Positions 45,047-53,840 of a stretch of DNA of 64,000 nt are shown in pieces. The position numbers and the translations under genes are program-made. Each line of letters starts with the position of its first letter. Within the stretch, counting starts at the first letter, position 1. Below the pieces are notes generated by a model that saw nothing but the letters and a program-made list of their open reading frames with translations, searched no databases and was not told the origin of the DNA. Origin of the DNA: Paenibacillus sp. J2TS4 (GTDB lineage Bacteria > Bacillota > Bacilli > Paenibacillales > NBRC-103111); the NCBI RefSeq assembly GCF_018403245.1, contig NZ_BOSH01000010.1, positions 62,001-126,000 of the forward strand, in the 5' to 3' direction.

Positions 45047-45080
45047 AAGCCAGAGCCCTCAGGAAGGGTCTGGCTTTTTT
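45047..45080. terminator. Terminator hairpin overlapping the VanZ/RDD gene end
   Basis: AAGCCAGAGCCCT pairs, with one mismatch, with AGGGTCTGGCTT (45065-45076), followed by TTTTAATT on the plus strand. The minus strand reads TTAAATTCTC after the stem. It separates the VanZ/RDD gene from the hmoA promoter. Confidence 0.65.
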
Positions 45081-46192
45081 AATTGGCTCGCAGGCGGTAT
45101 GATTTGGTTTCGGGTGCCGCTGAGCTTCTCGTAAAAGAGTGTCTTATCCTTGCTGAACAAACAGAGTATAACATGAACAGCTAATACCAAATTAGCCAAA
45201 CCAAGGAAGAGAAGAATCAACACCGAGATCATCCAGGCAAAGCTCATTCCCGTGGCCATCTGAAGAAGAAACACATTCGCACCGACAATCCCAAAGTACA
45301 GAATACCGTATCGGATCCATAACTCCTTCAGCGTCACCCGCTCCCCGGCCCCTTTCACCCGAATGCGAACGACCCATTTGCCGATCGTGACCCCATTGGT
45401 TCTGGAAGGAAAGAGAATGAAATAAACGAAGATGACAATGCCAATCTCCCACCAGGAATCCGTCCATCCGAATATCGCTAACAGTCCGTTAATAAACCCT
45501 ATGACTATCCAGTCAATCATTAAGGCTAGGACCCGGCGGATCATCGCTACAGGTTTGGCCGCCAAATCGATTCCTTCATCCAGCCGTTTCGTATTCGGTA
45601 AAAATCCGGTCATTAACGGAGCAATGACATAGCCTGCCATAGCCCCTGATGTGTTAAGCAGCAAATCATCCACATCAAATAGCCGATATGGACAATTATA
45701 GATGCCGTAGAGCCCTGAAAGCTGGGTCAGCTCAAAGAACGCCGAGACCAGAAACGATAACGACAGCGTTTGGAGCCAAGACCGATTAAAGTAATATCTC
45801 AAATAAATCCCTAACGGAAACAACAATAAGAAATTGAAGGCCGCCTGTAAAAAAGCCCTCTCTTTCCACACTCCGATGTAGGTCATCGGAAGGCTCCACT
45901 GGAGTCCAGTCTCCCGCATGAAGTCTTTAACAAAATTAAACGGCATTAACTGCATGTGCTTGGTTCCCGGAGGCTGCAGGCTGCATGTGTCCGTTGTCTC
46001 TGGAAGCGGCAGAATGACCAGATAATAGGCTGCCATCGCGTATAATAGCAGCGAATAAAGCATGATAGAGCGGAACCAGTTAACATAGCCATATTTGCGA
46101 TAATGATATAGAAGAAACGGAAGCAGGATGACGAAAGCCGCAATCGGGAATGTAATAATCGCCTGCTTGATCGGAAATAAGTACGATAACAT
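45059..46192 (-). CDS. VanZ family protein with C-terminal RDD domain
   Basis: A 377-residue membrane protein. Residues ~1-205 are VanZ-like: about five helices, the MPFNFVKDFMR segment, ELTQLSGLYGIYNCPYRLFDVDDLLLNTSGAMAGY (the conserved E-x-x-Q...R-x-x-D-x-D-D-x-x-x-N-x-x-G-x-x-x-G). Residues ~215-360 form an RDD domain: RRVLALMIDWIVIGFINGLL and GVTIGKWVVRIRVKG. Fusions of this type occur in Bacillales; VanZ proteins relate to glycopeptide resistance, but most have no proven role. AGGTGG precedes the ATG at 46192. Confidence 0.88.
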   Translation of the reverse strand: MLSYLFPIKQAIITFPIAAFVILLPFLLYHYRKYGYVNWFRSIMLYSLLLYAMAAYYLVILPLPETTDTCSLQPPGTKHMQLMPFNFVKDFMRETGLQWSLPMTYIGVWKERAFLQAAFNFLLLFPLGIYLRYYFNRSWLQTLSLSFLVSAFFELTQLSGLYGIYNCPYRLFDVDDLLLNTSGAMAGYVIAPLMTGFLPNTKRLDEGIDLAAKPVAMIRRVLALMIDWIVIGFINGLLAIFGWTDSWWEIGIVIFVYFILFPSRTNGVTIGKWVVRIRVKGAGERVTLKELWIRYGILYFGIVGANVFLLQMATGMSFAWMISVLILLFLGLANLVLAVHVILCLFSKDKTLFYEKLSGTRNQIIPPASQLKKPDPS

Positions 46193-46350
46193 GGTTAAGA
46201 ACCACCTGTTCTAACAGATTAGTACAATATAAGCTCAGATTACCCTTGAATTATACAGACCGCTTCTCGCTGAATCAAGCTCAATCCCGGCAGACGATTC
46301 CTCTGGCTCTATTGGGTGTGAATGTTCACTGCAGAAACTAAGTAGACAGC

Positions 46351-46382
46351 AAAAAACCATCACCTGACCTTAAGCGATGGTT
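46351..46382 (-). terminator. Terminator of the acetyltransferase gene
   Basis: AACCATC (46355-46361) pairs with GATGGTT (46376-46382). On the minus strand the stem is followed by TTTTGC. It is about 12 bases past the stop. Confidence 0.8.
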
Positions 46383-46393
46383 ATCTTTTAAAA

Positions 46394-46942
46394 TTATTGC
46401 TTTCTGGATTCTGCCAAATACTCTTCCTGAAGAAGTCCCATATGAATGATATCATGCCAGGCGCCTCCCCGGAACAGGCACTGCCTGGAAACTCCTTCTC
46501 GCCGAAAGCCCAGCTTTTCATACAGCTTGATCGCTTTTTCATTGAAGGAAAAGACCCTTAAGGAAACTCGGTGCAGGTTCATTTCGAGGAACGCATAATC
46601 AAGCAGCAGCCGCAGCGTCTCCTTCCCGTATCCTTGTCCCCAGTACGCCTTATTTCCAATATCGATAATGCATTCGGCATTGCGGTTTTTCAAGTCGATA
46701 TTAATCAACGAAGTGATTCCGATCGGCGTTTCGGTCTCTTTATCCATAACGATGTAGCTCTTCGAGGAGGGAGAACCCAAGATCACCTGCTGAACGAAGC
46801 TTCTCGTCTCTTCCAGTGGATATATATCCAAATGGGGGCTAGTCGAATGCATCACTTCCAAATCATTGCGCCACCCATTATATAGCTCAACATCTTCCTC
46901 CGTCATTTTTCTAAAAGCAACTCTCGAAGATTCGAATAACAT
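46394..46942 (-). CDS. GNAT family N-acetyltransferase (RimJ/RimL-like)
   Basis: A 182-residue acetyl-CoA-dependent acetyltransferase. The acetyl-CoA loop is IDIGNKAYWGQGYGKETLRLLLDYAF (Q/R-x-x-G-x-G/A form, around residues 92-117); LHRVSLRVFSFNEKAIKLYEKLGFRREG (around 122-149) is the conserved C-terminal motif. The substrate may be a ribosomal protein N-terminus, antibiotic or small amine; none can be named. AAAGGAG precedes the ATG at 46942. It starts 27 bases after the TetR gene end, on the same strand, so the two may be co-transcribed and the transferase may be under TetR control. Confidence 0.9.
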   Translation of the reverse strand: MLFESSRVAFRKMTEEDVELYNGWRNDLEVMHSTSPHLDIYPLEETRSFVQQVILGSPSSKSYIVMDKETETPIGITSLINIDLKNRNAECIIDIGNKAYWGQGYGKETLRLLLDYAFLEMNLHRVSLRVFSFNEKAIKLYEKLGFRREGVSRQCLFRGGAWHDIIHMGLLQEEYLAESRKQ

Positions 46943-46968
46943 CCAACTGCTCCTTTCCTGCCGTTAGG

Positions 46969-47589
46969 CTAATGATTGACCGGGTCCAGCATTCCTTGCA
47001 GCGAGAGCAGCAGCACCTCAAGCTGCTCATTTACTTTAGTTCTCTCCGCACCTAACTGGAAGGTATCCAGCATCAATCCGTCCAGGAATGAGATCAGGTA
47101 CAGGGCAATAGCTTCCGAAGCTGCGCGGGGTCGGAATTCTCCTTGCTCTATCCCTTTCTCAATGAACCTTTTTATCGCGTCCACCAGGCTTTGATAACGC
47201 TCAGTGATATAGGAATGGCTTGGTGAATTTTGCATATCGCCAGTCGTTAGAAAGAACTCCGACTTAGCTCGCACAAGAGAGCGGCGAATGTTCTCAATGC
47301 TCTCTCGCTGCCGATACACCCAGCCGGTTAATTGCCCCCATAACGGAGCTTCTTCCTCCGGGGCGAAGAAAAGAAGCACTTGCTGGTCTTCCCGCTGAAG
47401 AACCTCAATAAACACATGCTCGATATTGTCAAAATAAGAATATAATGCTCCTCTGGAGACCCCCGCCGCCTCCATAACGTCCTGCATCGTTGCTTGAGTA
47501 TATCCTTTATGAACGAATACCCTTTCCGCCGCTTGCAGCAGCTCTTTCTTTTTCTGCGCTTTATACTCGTCGCTGACTTTCGGAGCCAT
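46969..47589 (-). CDS. TetR family transcriptional regulator
   Basis: A 206-residue repressor. The N-terminal DNA-binding domain reads KKKELLQAAERVFVHKGYTQATMQDVMEAAGVSRGALYSYFDN (around residues 11-53). The ligand domain is helical; FDN in place of the usual FxNK precedes IEHVFIEVL. The ATG at 47589 follows GGGAGGTG; the longer frame to 47673 runs through the operator and promoter and is rejected. Two copies of a GACAT-type palindrome flank its promoter, so self-repression is likely. The downstream acetyltransferase is the likely co-regulated gene; the ligand is unknown. Confidence 0.92.
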   Translation of the reverse strand: MAPKVSDEYKAQKKKELLQAAERVFVHKGYTQATMQDVMEAAGVSRGALYSYFDNIEHVFIEVLQREDQQVLLFFAPEEEAPLWGQLTGWVYRQRESIENIRRSLVRAKSEFFLTTGDMQNSPSHSYITERYQSLVDAIKRFIEKGIEQGEFRPRAASEAIALYLISFLDGLMLDTFQLGAERTKVNEQLEVLLLSLQGMLDPVNH

Positions 47590-47614
47590 GCTTCTCACCT
47601 CCCTCGACAAAATA

Positions 47615-47673
47615 GACATAGATGTCGTTTTAGAGACAGGTTTATTATAACCGACATTCACGTCGTTTTTCAA
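47615..47673 (-). promoter_or_regulatory. TetR promoter with paired operators
   Basis: On the minus strand TTGAAA (47668-47673) and TATAAT (47644-47649) are 18 bases apart. Two related palindromes, GACATTCACGTC (47653-47664, inside the spacer) and GACATAGATGTC (47615-47626, downstream of the start site), are 38 bases apart and both continue as GTTTT on the plus strand. This is the arrangement of a self-repressing TetR gene. Confidence 0.65.
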
Positions 47674-47813
47674 GTCAGATTTAAGCCCGCAGCATCATTA
47701 CGTGAAGCAATCCTTGCTGCGGGCCACAAATGCAATCTTTTCCTATTTTCAAGGTAAGCTACTTTCGAAATTCAGGTTTATTTTTAGGCCAACTCCACCC
47801 GGAAAAAAGTCCA

Positions 47814-49283
47814 CTACTTTAGGAAGCACTCTACCCCGTCCATTCTTTCCCGATAGTTGGGTGACACTAGAAATGGCTTGTCCGCTTGGCATACCAACTG
47901 GTCCCCTTCGGTCAATCCCGCGTTCCGGACTTCAAGAACAGCAACCATGCGGGCTCTCCACAGAAGGAGCGCCTCCTGATGTTCCGGCTCGCCGGCCAGG
48001 TTTACACGCTCATAAGGGTCGCTTTCCAAATCAAACATCTGCTCTTGTCCAATCCGCGGCAGCCACACATATTTCATCTTCCCGTCCGTTACATATTGCA
48101 TTTCCTGCTCTTCCGAGTAACAGGTGGAATGTTCCCCGTGCACATATTCGCGCCACGGCCCTGCATCTCCGCGTATCAAAGGAAGCAGGCTTCGCCCGTC
48201 TACCGTATTTGGAACCGGTACCTCTGCCGCTTCCAGAATTGTCGGCATAATATCCTGCAGGGTGACGGGATGATCCACATAGGGCAATGGATTGCCAAAC
48301 GATTTCGGCAAGCGTACAATCAGCGGAATATGCGCCGATCCTTCATAAGCGTAAGTTTTGCGCCATAAATGGTGGTCTCCCAGCATATCGCCGTGGTCGG
48401 AGGTAAAGATAATGACCGTATTATTTAGCAACCCGTTATTTTGCATATAAATGAGCAGTCTGCCAATTTGATGATCGATAAAATGGATGGAGCCGTAATA
48501 CGCTGCACGCGCCCGCATGATTTCTTCCCTGCTGCGAACGCCTCTCCATGCGGTAGGCGAGGCTCCGTCTTTCGGAACGTCATGCACGTGGGCCCAATCT
48601 CCAACAGCAGGTTCGGGCAATTCTTTATCCATATATAGATCGAAATAGTAAGCCGGCGGATCGTACGGAGAATGCGGACGGGCGAACGAAGTTTTCAGGA
48701 AGAACGGTTTACTCGGGTCCCTCTCCTGCAAAAATCGGATAGACTCGTTAACGGTCCAGACCGTTGGATGCAAGTATTCCGGCGCATGATAGGGTCTCGC
48801 CATCCATGAATTCCAGTCGATGCCGTGATCTGTAATCCCGAATTCCCCTGTCTTGTTCCGGTCGAACCATTGCTTATAATCCGATATAAATCCCGGGTCG
48901 TAGGCTCTGCCCGATTCGTCCAATACCGTGCGATGAAACCCGTTCAACGCCCTTTGCGGGTAAAAATGCATCTTCCCTACCCCTTGCGTATGGTAGCCCG
49001 CTTGCGCAAGCTCACCTGGCAAAGTATGCTTGAATCCTACTCCCATATGCCCCTGTCCTCTTCCCATTCCAAGAATGCCCGTGTTCCACGGATCCATTCC
49101 GGTCAACAGCGATGCCCTTGCCGGAATACAGGAGGGGGATGGCGTATAGGCGGAGGTGAAAACGGTTCCCATAGAAGCCAGCCAATCCAAGTTCGGCGTT
49201 TCTATGGCCCTGTTGCCGTAACAGCCCAAAGTATCCCACCGCTGTTGATCAGTCATAATAAACAGCACATTCGGTTTGCTCAA
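47814..49283 (-). CDS. Sulfatase
   Basis: A 489-residue cytoplasmic sulfatase of the Cys type. MSKPNVLFIMTDQQRWDTLG gives the first metal site, PSCIPARASLLTG the formylglycine motif (Cys52), and IIFTSDHGDMLGDHHLWRKT the second metal site. The ATG at 49289 is touched by GAGGTG, too close for use; the TTG at 49283 lies about eight bases from GAGG and gives the family's usual SKPNVLF start, so TTG is preferred. Unlike the sulfatase at 31624 it is not beside an importer. No T-run terminator is seen in the 47674-47813 gap. Confidence 0.92.
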   Translation of the reverse strand: MSKPNVLFIMTDQQRWDTLGCYGNRAIETPNLDWLASMGTVFTSAYTPSPSCIPARASLLTGMDPWNTGILGMGRGQGHMGVGFKHTLPGELAQAGYHTQGVGKMHFYPQRALNGFHRTVLDESGRAYDPGFISDYKQWFDRNKTGEFGITDHGIDWNSWMARPYHAPEYLHPTVWTVNESIRFLQERDPSKPFFLKTSFARPHSPYDPPAYYFDLYMDKELPEPAVGDWAHVHDVPKDGASPTAWRGVRSREEIMRARAAYYGSIHFIDHQIGRLLIYMQNNGLLNNTVIIFTSDHGDMLGDHHLWRKTYAYEGSAHIPLIVRLPKSFGNPLPYVDHPVTLQDIMPTILEAAEVPVPNTVDGRSLLPLIRGDAGPWREYVHGEHSTCYSEEQEMQYVTDGKMKYVWLPRIGQEQMFDLESDPYERVNLAGEPEHQEALLLWRARMVAVLEVRNAGLTEGDQLVCQADKPFLVSPNYRERMDGVECFLK

Positions 49284-49520
49284 ATTCATCACCTCGTATC
49301 TTGTTGTCAAGCTTCTCGGAATAAGAAATTCTAGGTAAACAGCAATTTGCAAACCATTTCAAGCGAAATCTTTTTTAGCATCGCTGCACCCTATTATCTA
49401 TTGCTGTCATAGAAATGTAAGTGCTTTTATTCTATCATAGGCTTAATAATTCAGAAACTATGGATTCTTTAGCGAATCTGCTTCCTGACTCATAAAGAAC
49501 CGCTTAAGGAAGGGAAGGAT

Positions 49521-51212
49521 TTAATTGACTTCGTAGCTTACACTCCAATTAACATCTCCAACAGACGGATTACCTACATAGATCGAATATTCACCCGTTG
49601 CCAGAATATCGAAGGTGACGGTCTCGGAATCATTGGAAAGAGTTTCGTAGTACGCTTTACCAGTAGTATGAGAATAAACTCCTGCATGAAAATCTTGGGG
49701 GCGATCCAAAGTGGCCGTAATGGTTACACTTGCTCCTTCGTGAATCGTCTGCTTCTTATTTGTGTATCCACTATCTTGGTTTAAATTCCCTCTGAATTGT
49801 TGTGCAGAATTACTTAGTGCTTTTGTTACGCTCGACTTGGAAACTTCGGGATTCGTCGAGTTGTTTAAAGCATTTTCCGGAAGGTTTTTAATAAACCGAG
49901 CTTCGGAAGAACCTTTGGAAAGCGTAACTGCCCCGTCTCCACTGCTTTCCGCTATATTCACCATCTTTATCTCGCTGGAAGAAGAAAAGCCAATGTTAGC
50001 CGATCCATTCTCACTTGCGGTTACAGCCCCATCCCCTTTTTCATTCTGAACATTCACTCTGTTAAGTTCATTCAGTTCTGCACCAAAAGAAACATCTGCT
50101 TGATCCTTGCTGGTAATAGCCCCATCACCTGAAGAATTATTCAGGTTAAACCCAGTGAGGGAATCAATACGGCCCTCACTTCCCGCGTAGACAGCCCCGG
50201 TTCCAACCAATGCCAAAGTCAAAGTCATGGTTACAGCGAGCATACGAACCGGTTTTTTTCTTTTTGCACCCTCGTTTTTCAATATCATACTTATTCTCCT
50301 TTCAAGATAGCTCCGTTTATCGCTAAAAGCGGAATATAATTTGGCCTTTTGATCCGCAACATTCCATAGGACATTCAATAGTAACTCACAATATCGCCTC
50401 CTTTCTGCAGAATTCATCGATTGAACAATCCGTTCGTCGCAGGACAGTTCACAGTATCGATCGGCGTCCCGCCTTGCCATATACGCCAAGGGATTGAACC
50501 AATGGAGCGCATTAATTGCTATAAAGAGGCATTTTACCCAGACATCACGCCGTTTATAGTGGGTGAGCTCATGGAGGAACACTTGGCGGTACTCCTCTGC
50601 CGTAAAATCGATGACCGCTGGCAATACAATTCGCGGCTTAAACATCCCGTACAGAAACGGTGAGCTGGCGTAGGGGGATAAGTACACCGGAATTTCTTTC
50701 GTCATGCCCAGCTTTTGCTTGCTGGCGGAAAGTTCCCTCAGAAGATCGGGATCGTCCGTTTGCTCGCATAACGAAAATATCCGGCTATCGATTTTCATAT
50801 TCTGGATTAGGGTAACAGCCAAAAAAATAAGGGTCCCTGCCGCTAAAAAATAAGGGATGACATTCAATAAGCTTAAAACAGCGTCGCTTGACTCACGACT
50901 TAGTTGATCCGTCGTTATCAAACGATTTCCATCTGAAATGATTATTAGTTGTGACGGTTCTCCAAATCCATTTTGAATGGAAGCAGTAAAAGAACGAAGC
51001 TTGTTCTGAACGCTCTCCGGAATATTCAAGTAAAAAAAAGAAACCAGCTTAAAATAAGGGATGAAGAATAAAGTGTACAGAAATACATGAGAGTAATAGT
51101 GCCATGTCGCCGAAAAATAGCTTTGCGTAAACCTGCTCAGCAGCCTTAGAATCAGATATAATGCCGCCGCTACGACAGACATCAAAAGCAAGGTATAATA
51201 AAAGTCCTTCAT
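49521..51212 (-). CDS. BlaR1/MecR1-like M56 metallopeptidase with a repeat-type C-terminus
   Basis: A 563-residue membrane protease. Four N-terminal helices surround the M56 domain with the zinc site HELTH (residues 214-218) and CELSCDE (254-260) as third ligand region. After another helix (~323-343) the sensor half differs from BlaR1: there is no penicillin-binding SxxK/SxN domain. Instead three ~32-residue repeats carry GDGAIT/GDGAVT (362, 393, 425), then a linker and a beta domain (about 485-563, GASVTITATLDRPQDFHAGV). It probably senses a cell-wall or envelope signal and cleaves the BlaI-like repressor encoded just upstream. The ATG at 51212 has AGGTG seven bases before it. Confidence 0.88.
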   Translation of the reverse strand: MKDFYYTLLLMSVVAAALYLILRLLSRFTQSYFSATWHYYSHVFLYTLFFIPYFKLVSFFYLNIPESVQNKLRSFTASIQNGFGEPSQLIIISDGNRLITTDQLSRESSDAVLSLLNVIPYFLAAGTLIFLAVTLIQNMKIDSRIFSLCEQTDDPDLLRELSASKQKLGMTKEIPVYLSPYASSPFLYGMFKPRIVLPAVIDFTAEEYRQVFLHELTHYKRRDVWVKCLFIAINALHWFNPLAYMARRDADRYCELSCDERIVQSMNSAERRRYCELLLNVLWNVADQKAKLYSAFSDKRSYLERRISMILKNEGAKRKKPVRMLAVTMTLTLALVGTGAVYAGSEGRIDSLTGFNLNNSSGDGAITSKDQADVSFGAELNELNRVNVQNEKGDGAVTASENGSANIGFSSSSEIKMVNIAESSGDGAVTLSKGSSEARFIKNLPENALNNSTNPEVSKSSVTKALSNSAQQFRGNLNQDSGYTNKKQTIHEGASVTITATLDRPQDFHAGVYSHTTGKAYYETLSNDSETVTFDILATGEYSIYVGNPSVGDVNWSVSYEVN

Positions 51213-51221
51213 CACCCACAC

Positions 51222-51590
51222 CTACTCTTTCAATCGTTTCATTAATTCCTCTATATCTTCCTTTTTCAAATCTCCATTTTCACATAACGCACTGATCAGA
51301 CCAGATACCGATCCATGATGAACATCGTTGATAAATTGTCTCGTTTCAAAATTCCGGTATTCCTGCTCTGTCAAGCAAGCCTCATAATGATTGGCCTTTC
51401 CTATCCGTTTTGCAGTAATAATTCCTTTTTCCATCAAACGAGCCAAAAAAGTAATGACCGTATTTTGCTTCCATGCTTTGCCTTCGGGAAGTTCTTCAAT
51501 AATTTCTGCCGTCGTTATCGGGCCTTCATGGGACCATACAATCTCCATGATCTGCTTCTCGGCTTCCGATATTCTCTGCCACTTGGTCAT
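51222..51590 (-). CDS. BlaI/MecI/CopY family transcriptional repressor
   Basis: A 122-residue winged-helix repressor. SEAEKQIMEIVWSHEGPITTAEIIEEL and WKQNTVITFLARLMEKGIITAKRIGKANHYEA match the BlaI DNA-binding domain; the C-terminal helices (LISALCENGDLKKEDIEELMKRLKE) form the dimer and the cleavage region. AAAGGAGG six bases before the ATG at 51590 sets the start; the in-frame GTG at 51596 is on top of it. The M56 protease gene starts ten bases after its stop. Two 13-base operators lie upstream at 51612-51649. Confidence 0.93.
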   Translation of the reverse strand: MTKWQRISEAEKQIMEIVWSHEGPITTAEIIEELPEGKAWKQNTVITFLARLMEKGIITAKRIGKANHYEACLTEQEYRNFETRQFINDVHHGSVSGLISALCENGDLKKEDIEELMKRLKE

Positions 51591-51611
51591 GACCACCCTC
51601 CTTTATTTGAT

Positions 51612-51649
51612 CTACGTATTGTAGGTCAATTAAAACCTACAGCATGTAG
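51612..51649. promoter_or_regulatory. Paired BlaI-type operators
   Basis: CTACGTATTGTAG (51612-51624) and CTACAGCATGTAG (51637-51649) are both CTAC-N5-GTAG palindromes, 25 bases apart, just upstream of the repressor start. This matches the TACA-N-TGTA type boxes of BlaI/MecI. Self-repression of the two-gene operon is likely. The remaining gap to 51887 shows no clear promoter pair. Confidence 0.75.
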
Positions 51650-51887
51650 TTATATTTGTCAATAGTTTTTGGAAAATTTTCCTATACGATTGAAAACGGG
51701 TGCTTGGACGTGTCCCGGCGGACAACGATTGCTCTTTCGTTATGAGATCAGGCAAAAACAGAAGTGGCGCGTACCTGGCCCTGACTGGTTCTGGCTTCAT
51801 AAAAATTGCATATAAAAATTGAACATTGAATAATCGCTTGAAAACCTGTTATTGTGCTAATACGACAACGAAAGGAGGGAGCCCTGC

Positions 51888-52856
51888 ATGCCGCCCCACA
51901 CTGAAGCTGCAACCGATTTCAAACCGGGCCTGCCGCTGCGCATGATGAAATACGCCCGATTCCTCAAGAAAGATTTGGTCCGCAATAAAACGATCTATTT
52001 AATGTCGCTGGCTGGTCTTGCGTACTACATTCTGTTTAAATATGTTCCTATGTACGGATTGACCATCGCCTTCAAAAACTTCACGCCGGCCAAAGGCATT
52101 ATAGGCAGTCCGTGGGTGGGATTCACTCATTTCGAACTGTTCTTCAACAGCCATTACTTTTGGCGCATCCTGAAGAATACGCTGCTCATCAATGCATACG
52201 AACTTATATTCGCCTTTCCCGCGCCGATCATTCTGGCTTTGCTGTTAAATGAGGTGAAGAGCACCTTTTTCAAACGTTCCGTGCAAACGGTTACATATCT
52301 TCCGCATTTCATCTCAACGGTGGTGATTTGCGGGATGATCGTTGATTTTACCAGTAAAAGCGGGCTGATCAGCTCGATTGTCGAAGCGTTCGGAGGAGAG
52401 CGGTCCAATCTACTGCTCAATCCGGATTATTTCCGAACGATCTTCGTCGGTTCGGGCATCTGGCAGGGAATTGGCTGGGGATCGATTATTTATCTTGCTG
52501 CCCTGTCTGCCATTGACCCGCAGCTGTACGATGCCGCGACGATCGATGGAGCCAATCGCTGGAAGCAGGTGCTTCATGTCACGCTGCCCGGCATCAAACC
52601 GACCATCGTCATTATGCTCATTCTGAATATTGGCGGAATTATGAACGTCGGATTCGAGAAGATTATTCTGCTGTATAACCCGATGACCTACGAAACGGCA
52701 GATGTCATCTCCAGCTTTGTGTACCGAAAAGGAATTCTCGAAGCGAATTACAGCTACAGCACTGCCGTCGGCATGTTCAACTCCGTGATCAATTTCATGA
52801 TGCTTGTTCTGGCCAACCGAATCAGCCGCAAATTCAACGAGACGAGTTTATGGTAA
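51888..52856 (+). CDS. Carbohydrate ABC transporter permease (LplB type)
   Basis: A 322-residue permease with about six helices, the first gene of a second oligosaccharide importer. LAGLAYYILFKYVPMYGLTIAFKNF and the EAA-like loop YDAATIDGANRWKQVLHVTLPGIKP are diagnostic. It shares the layout of the 36088-37041 protein. GAAAGGAGGGAG precedes the ATG at 51888. It overlaps the next open frame slightly, and a separate ribosome binding site serves that gene. Confidence 0.93.
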   Translation: MPPHTEAATDFKPGLPLRMMKYARFLKKDLVRNKTIYLMSLAGLAYYILFKYVPMYGLTIAFKNFTPAKGIIGSPWVGFTHFELFFNSHYFWRILKNTLLINAYELIFAFPAPIILALLLNEVKSTFFKRSVQTVTYLPHFISTVVICGMIVDFTSKSGLISSIVEAFGGERSNLLLNPDYFRTIFVGSGIWQGIGWGSIIYLAALSAIDPQLYDAATIDGANRWKQVLHVTLPGIKPTIVIMLILNIGGIMNVGFEKIILLYNPMTYETADVISSFVYRKGILEANYSYSTAVGMFNSVINFMMLVLANRISRKFNETSLW

Positions 52857-52873
52857 AGAAGAGGGGTACTTCT

Positions 52874-53755
52874 ATGACGAGTAAGAAAAGTTTAGGGGAT
52901 CTTATTTTCGATACGTGCAACTTCATCCTTTTATTCGCATTGATGCTGGCCACGCTGTACCCTTTTGTTTACGTCATCTTCGCTTCCGTCAGCGAGCCGC
53001 AGCAGCTTGTGAAGCACACCGGCATTCTGTGGAAGCCCTACGGTTTTACGCTTAAAGCTTATGAGATGGTCCTGAAAAATCCGATGATTGGGATCGGATA
53101 TCGGAACACGTTGTTCTATGTGGCCGTCGGAACGGTGTTCAACGTGTTGATGACGGCGATGTTCGCCTATGTATTGTCTCGCCGAGGTGTTCATTTAAAG
53201 AACTTGATGATGATGCTCGTAGTGTTTACGATGTTCTTCGGAGGCGGCCTGATCCCGGAGTACATACTGGTCAAAAATTTGGGGATGCTGGACACACGCT
53301 GGGCATTGATTATCCCCGGGCTTATTTCCACCTGGAATTTGATCATTATGCGGACATCCTTTATGTCCATCCCTTATGAGCTTGAAGAATCCGCGCGGAT
53401 AGACGGAGCCGGCGATTGGACCGTTTTATTCCGGATCATCCTTCCGCTATCCATTCCGCTGCTGTCGGTCATGGTCCTGTTTTACGGAGTCGGACACTGG
53501 AACGCTTGGGCCAACGCCCTGATTTTCCTCAAGGATCGAGAGCTGTTCCCGCTGCAGCTCGTCCTTCGCGAGATTCTGATCGTCAACAGTACGACTGAGA
53601 TGACGGAAGATGCCGGAGCCGGCGACGATTTCGCGCTCTCGCTCATTATCAAGTATGCGACGATTCTGGTGGCGACCGTCCCGATTCTCCTGTTGTATCC
53701 GCTAATTCAGCGGCATTTTACGAAAGGTGTAATGATTGGGGCATTGAAGGGATGA
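52874..53755 (+). CDS. Carbohydrate ABC transporter permease (YtcP type)
   Basis: A 293-residue permease with about six helices. The ATPase-contact loop is EESARIDGAGDWTVLFRIILPLSIP; the C-terminus ends FTKGVMIGALKG, as typical. The ATG at 52874 is chosen since AGAAGAGGGG lies eight bases upstream; the frame itself opens at 52850 inside the upstream gene. It forms the second half of the channel with the 51888 protein. No ATPase gene is present in this cluster either. Confidence 0.93.
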   Translation: MTSKKSLGDLIFDTCNFILLFALMLATLYPFVYVIFASVSEPQQLVKHTGILWKPYGFTLKAYEMVLKNPMIGIGYRNTLFYVAVGTVFNVLMTAMFAYVLSRRGVHLKNLMMMLVVFTMFFGGGLIPEYILVKNLGMLDTRWALIIPGLISTWNLIIMRTSFMSIPYELEESARIDGAGDWTVLFRIILPLSIPLLSVMVLFYGVGHWNAWANALIFLKDRELFPLQLVLREILIVNSTTEMTEDAGAGDDFALSLIIKYATILVATVPILLLYPLIQRHFTKGVMIGALKG

Positions 53756-53840
53756 CCCGGGCGTGGTTTTGGAGCCGTATACCAACTAAGGACGGCTTTC
53801 AAAATATATTTTTAAAATTAGGACAGAGAGGGGTTCAAAC

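Noticed and set aside
47502..47673. 28-residue N-terminal extension of the TetR protein
   Set aside because: It would run through the operators, the -10 box and the transcription start; the ATG at 47589 has a proper ribosome binding site.
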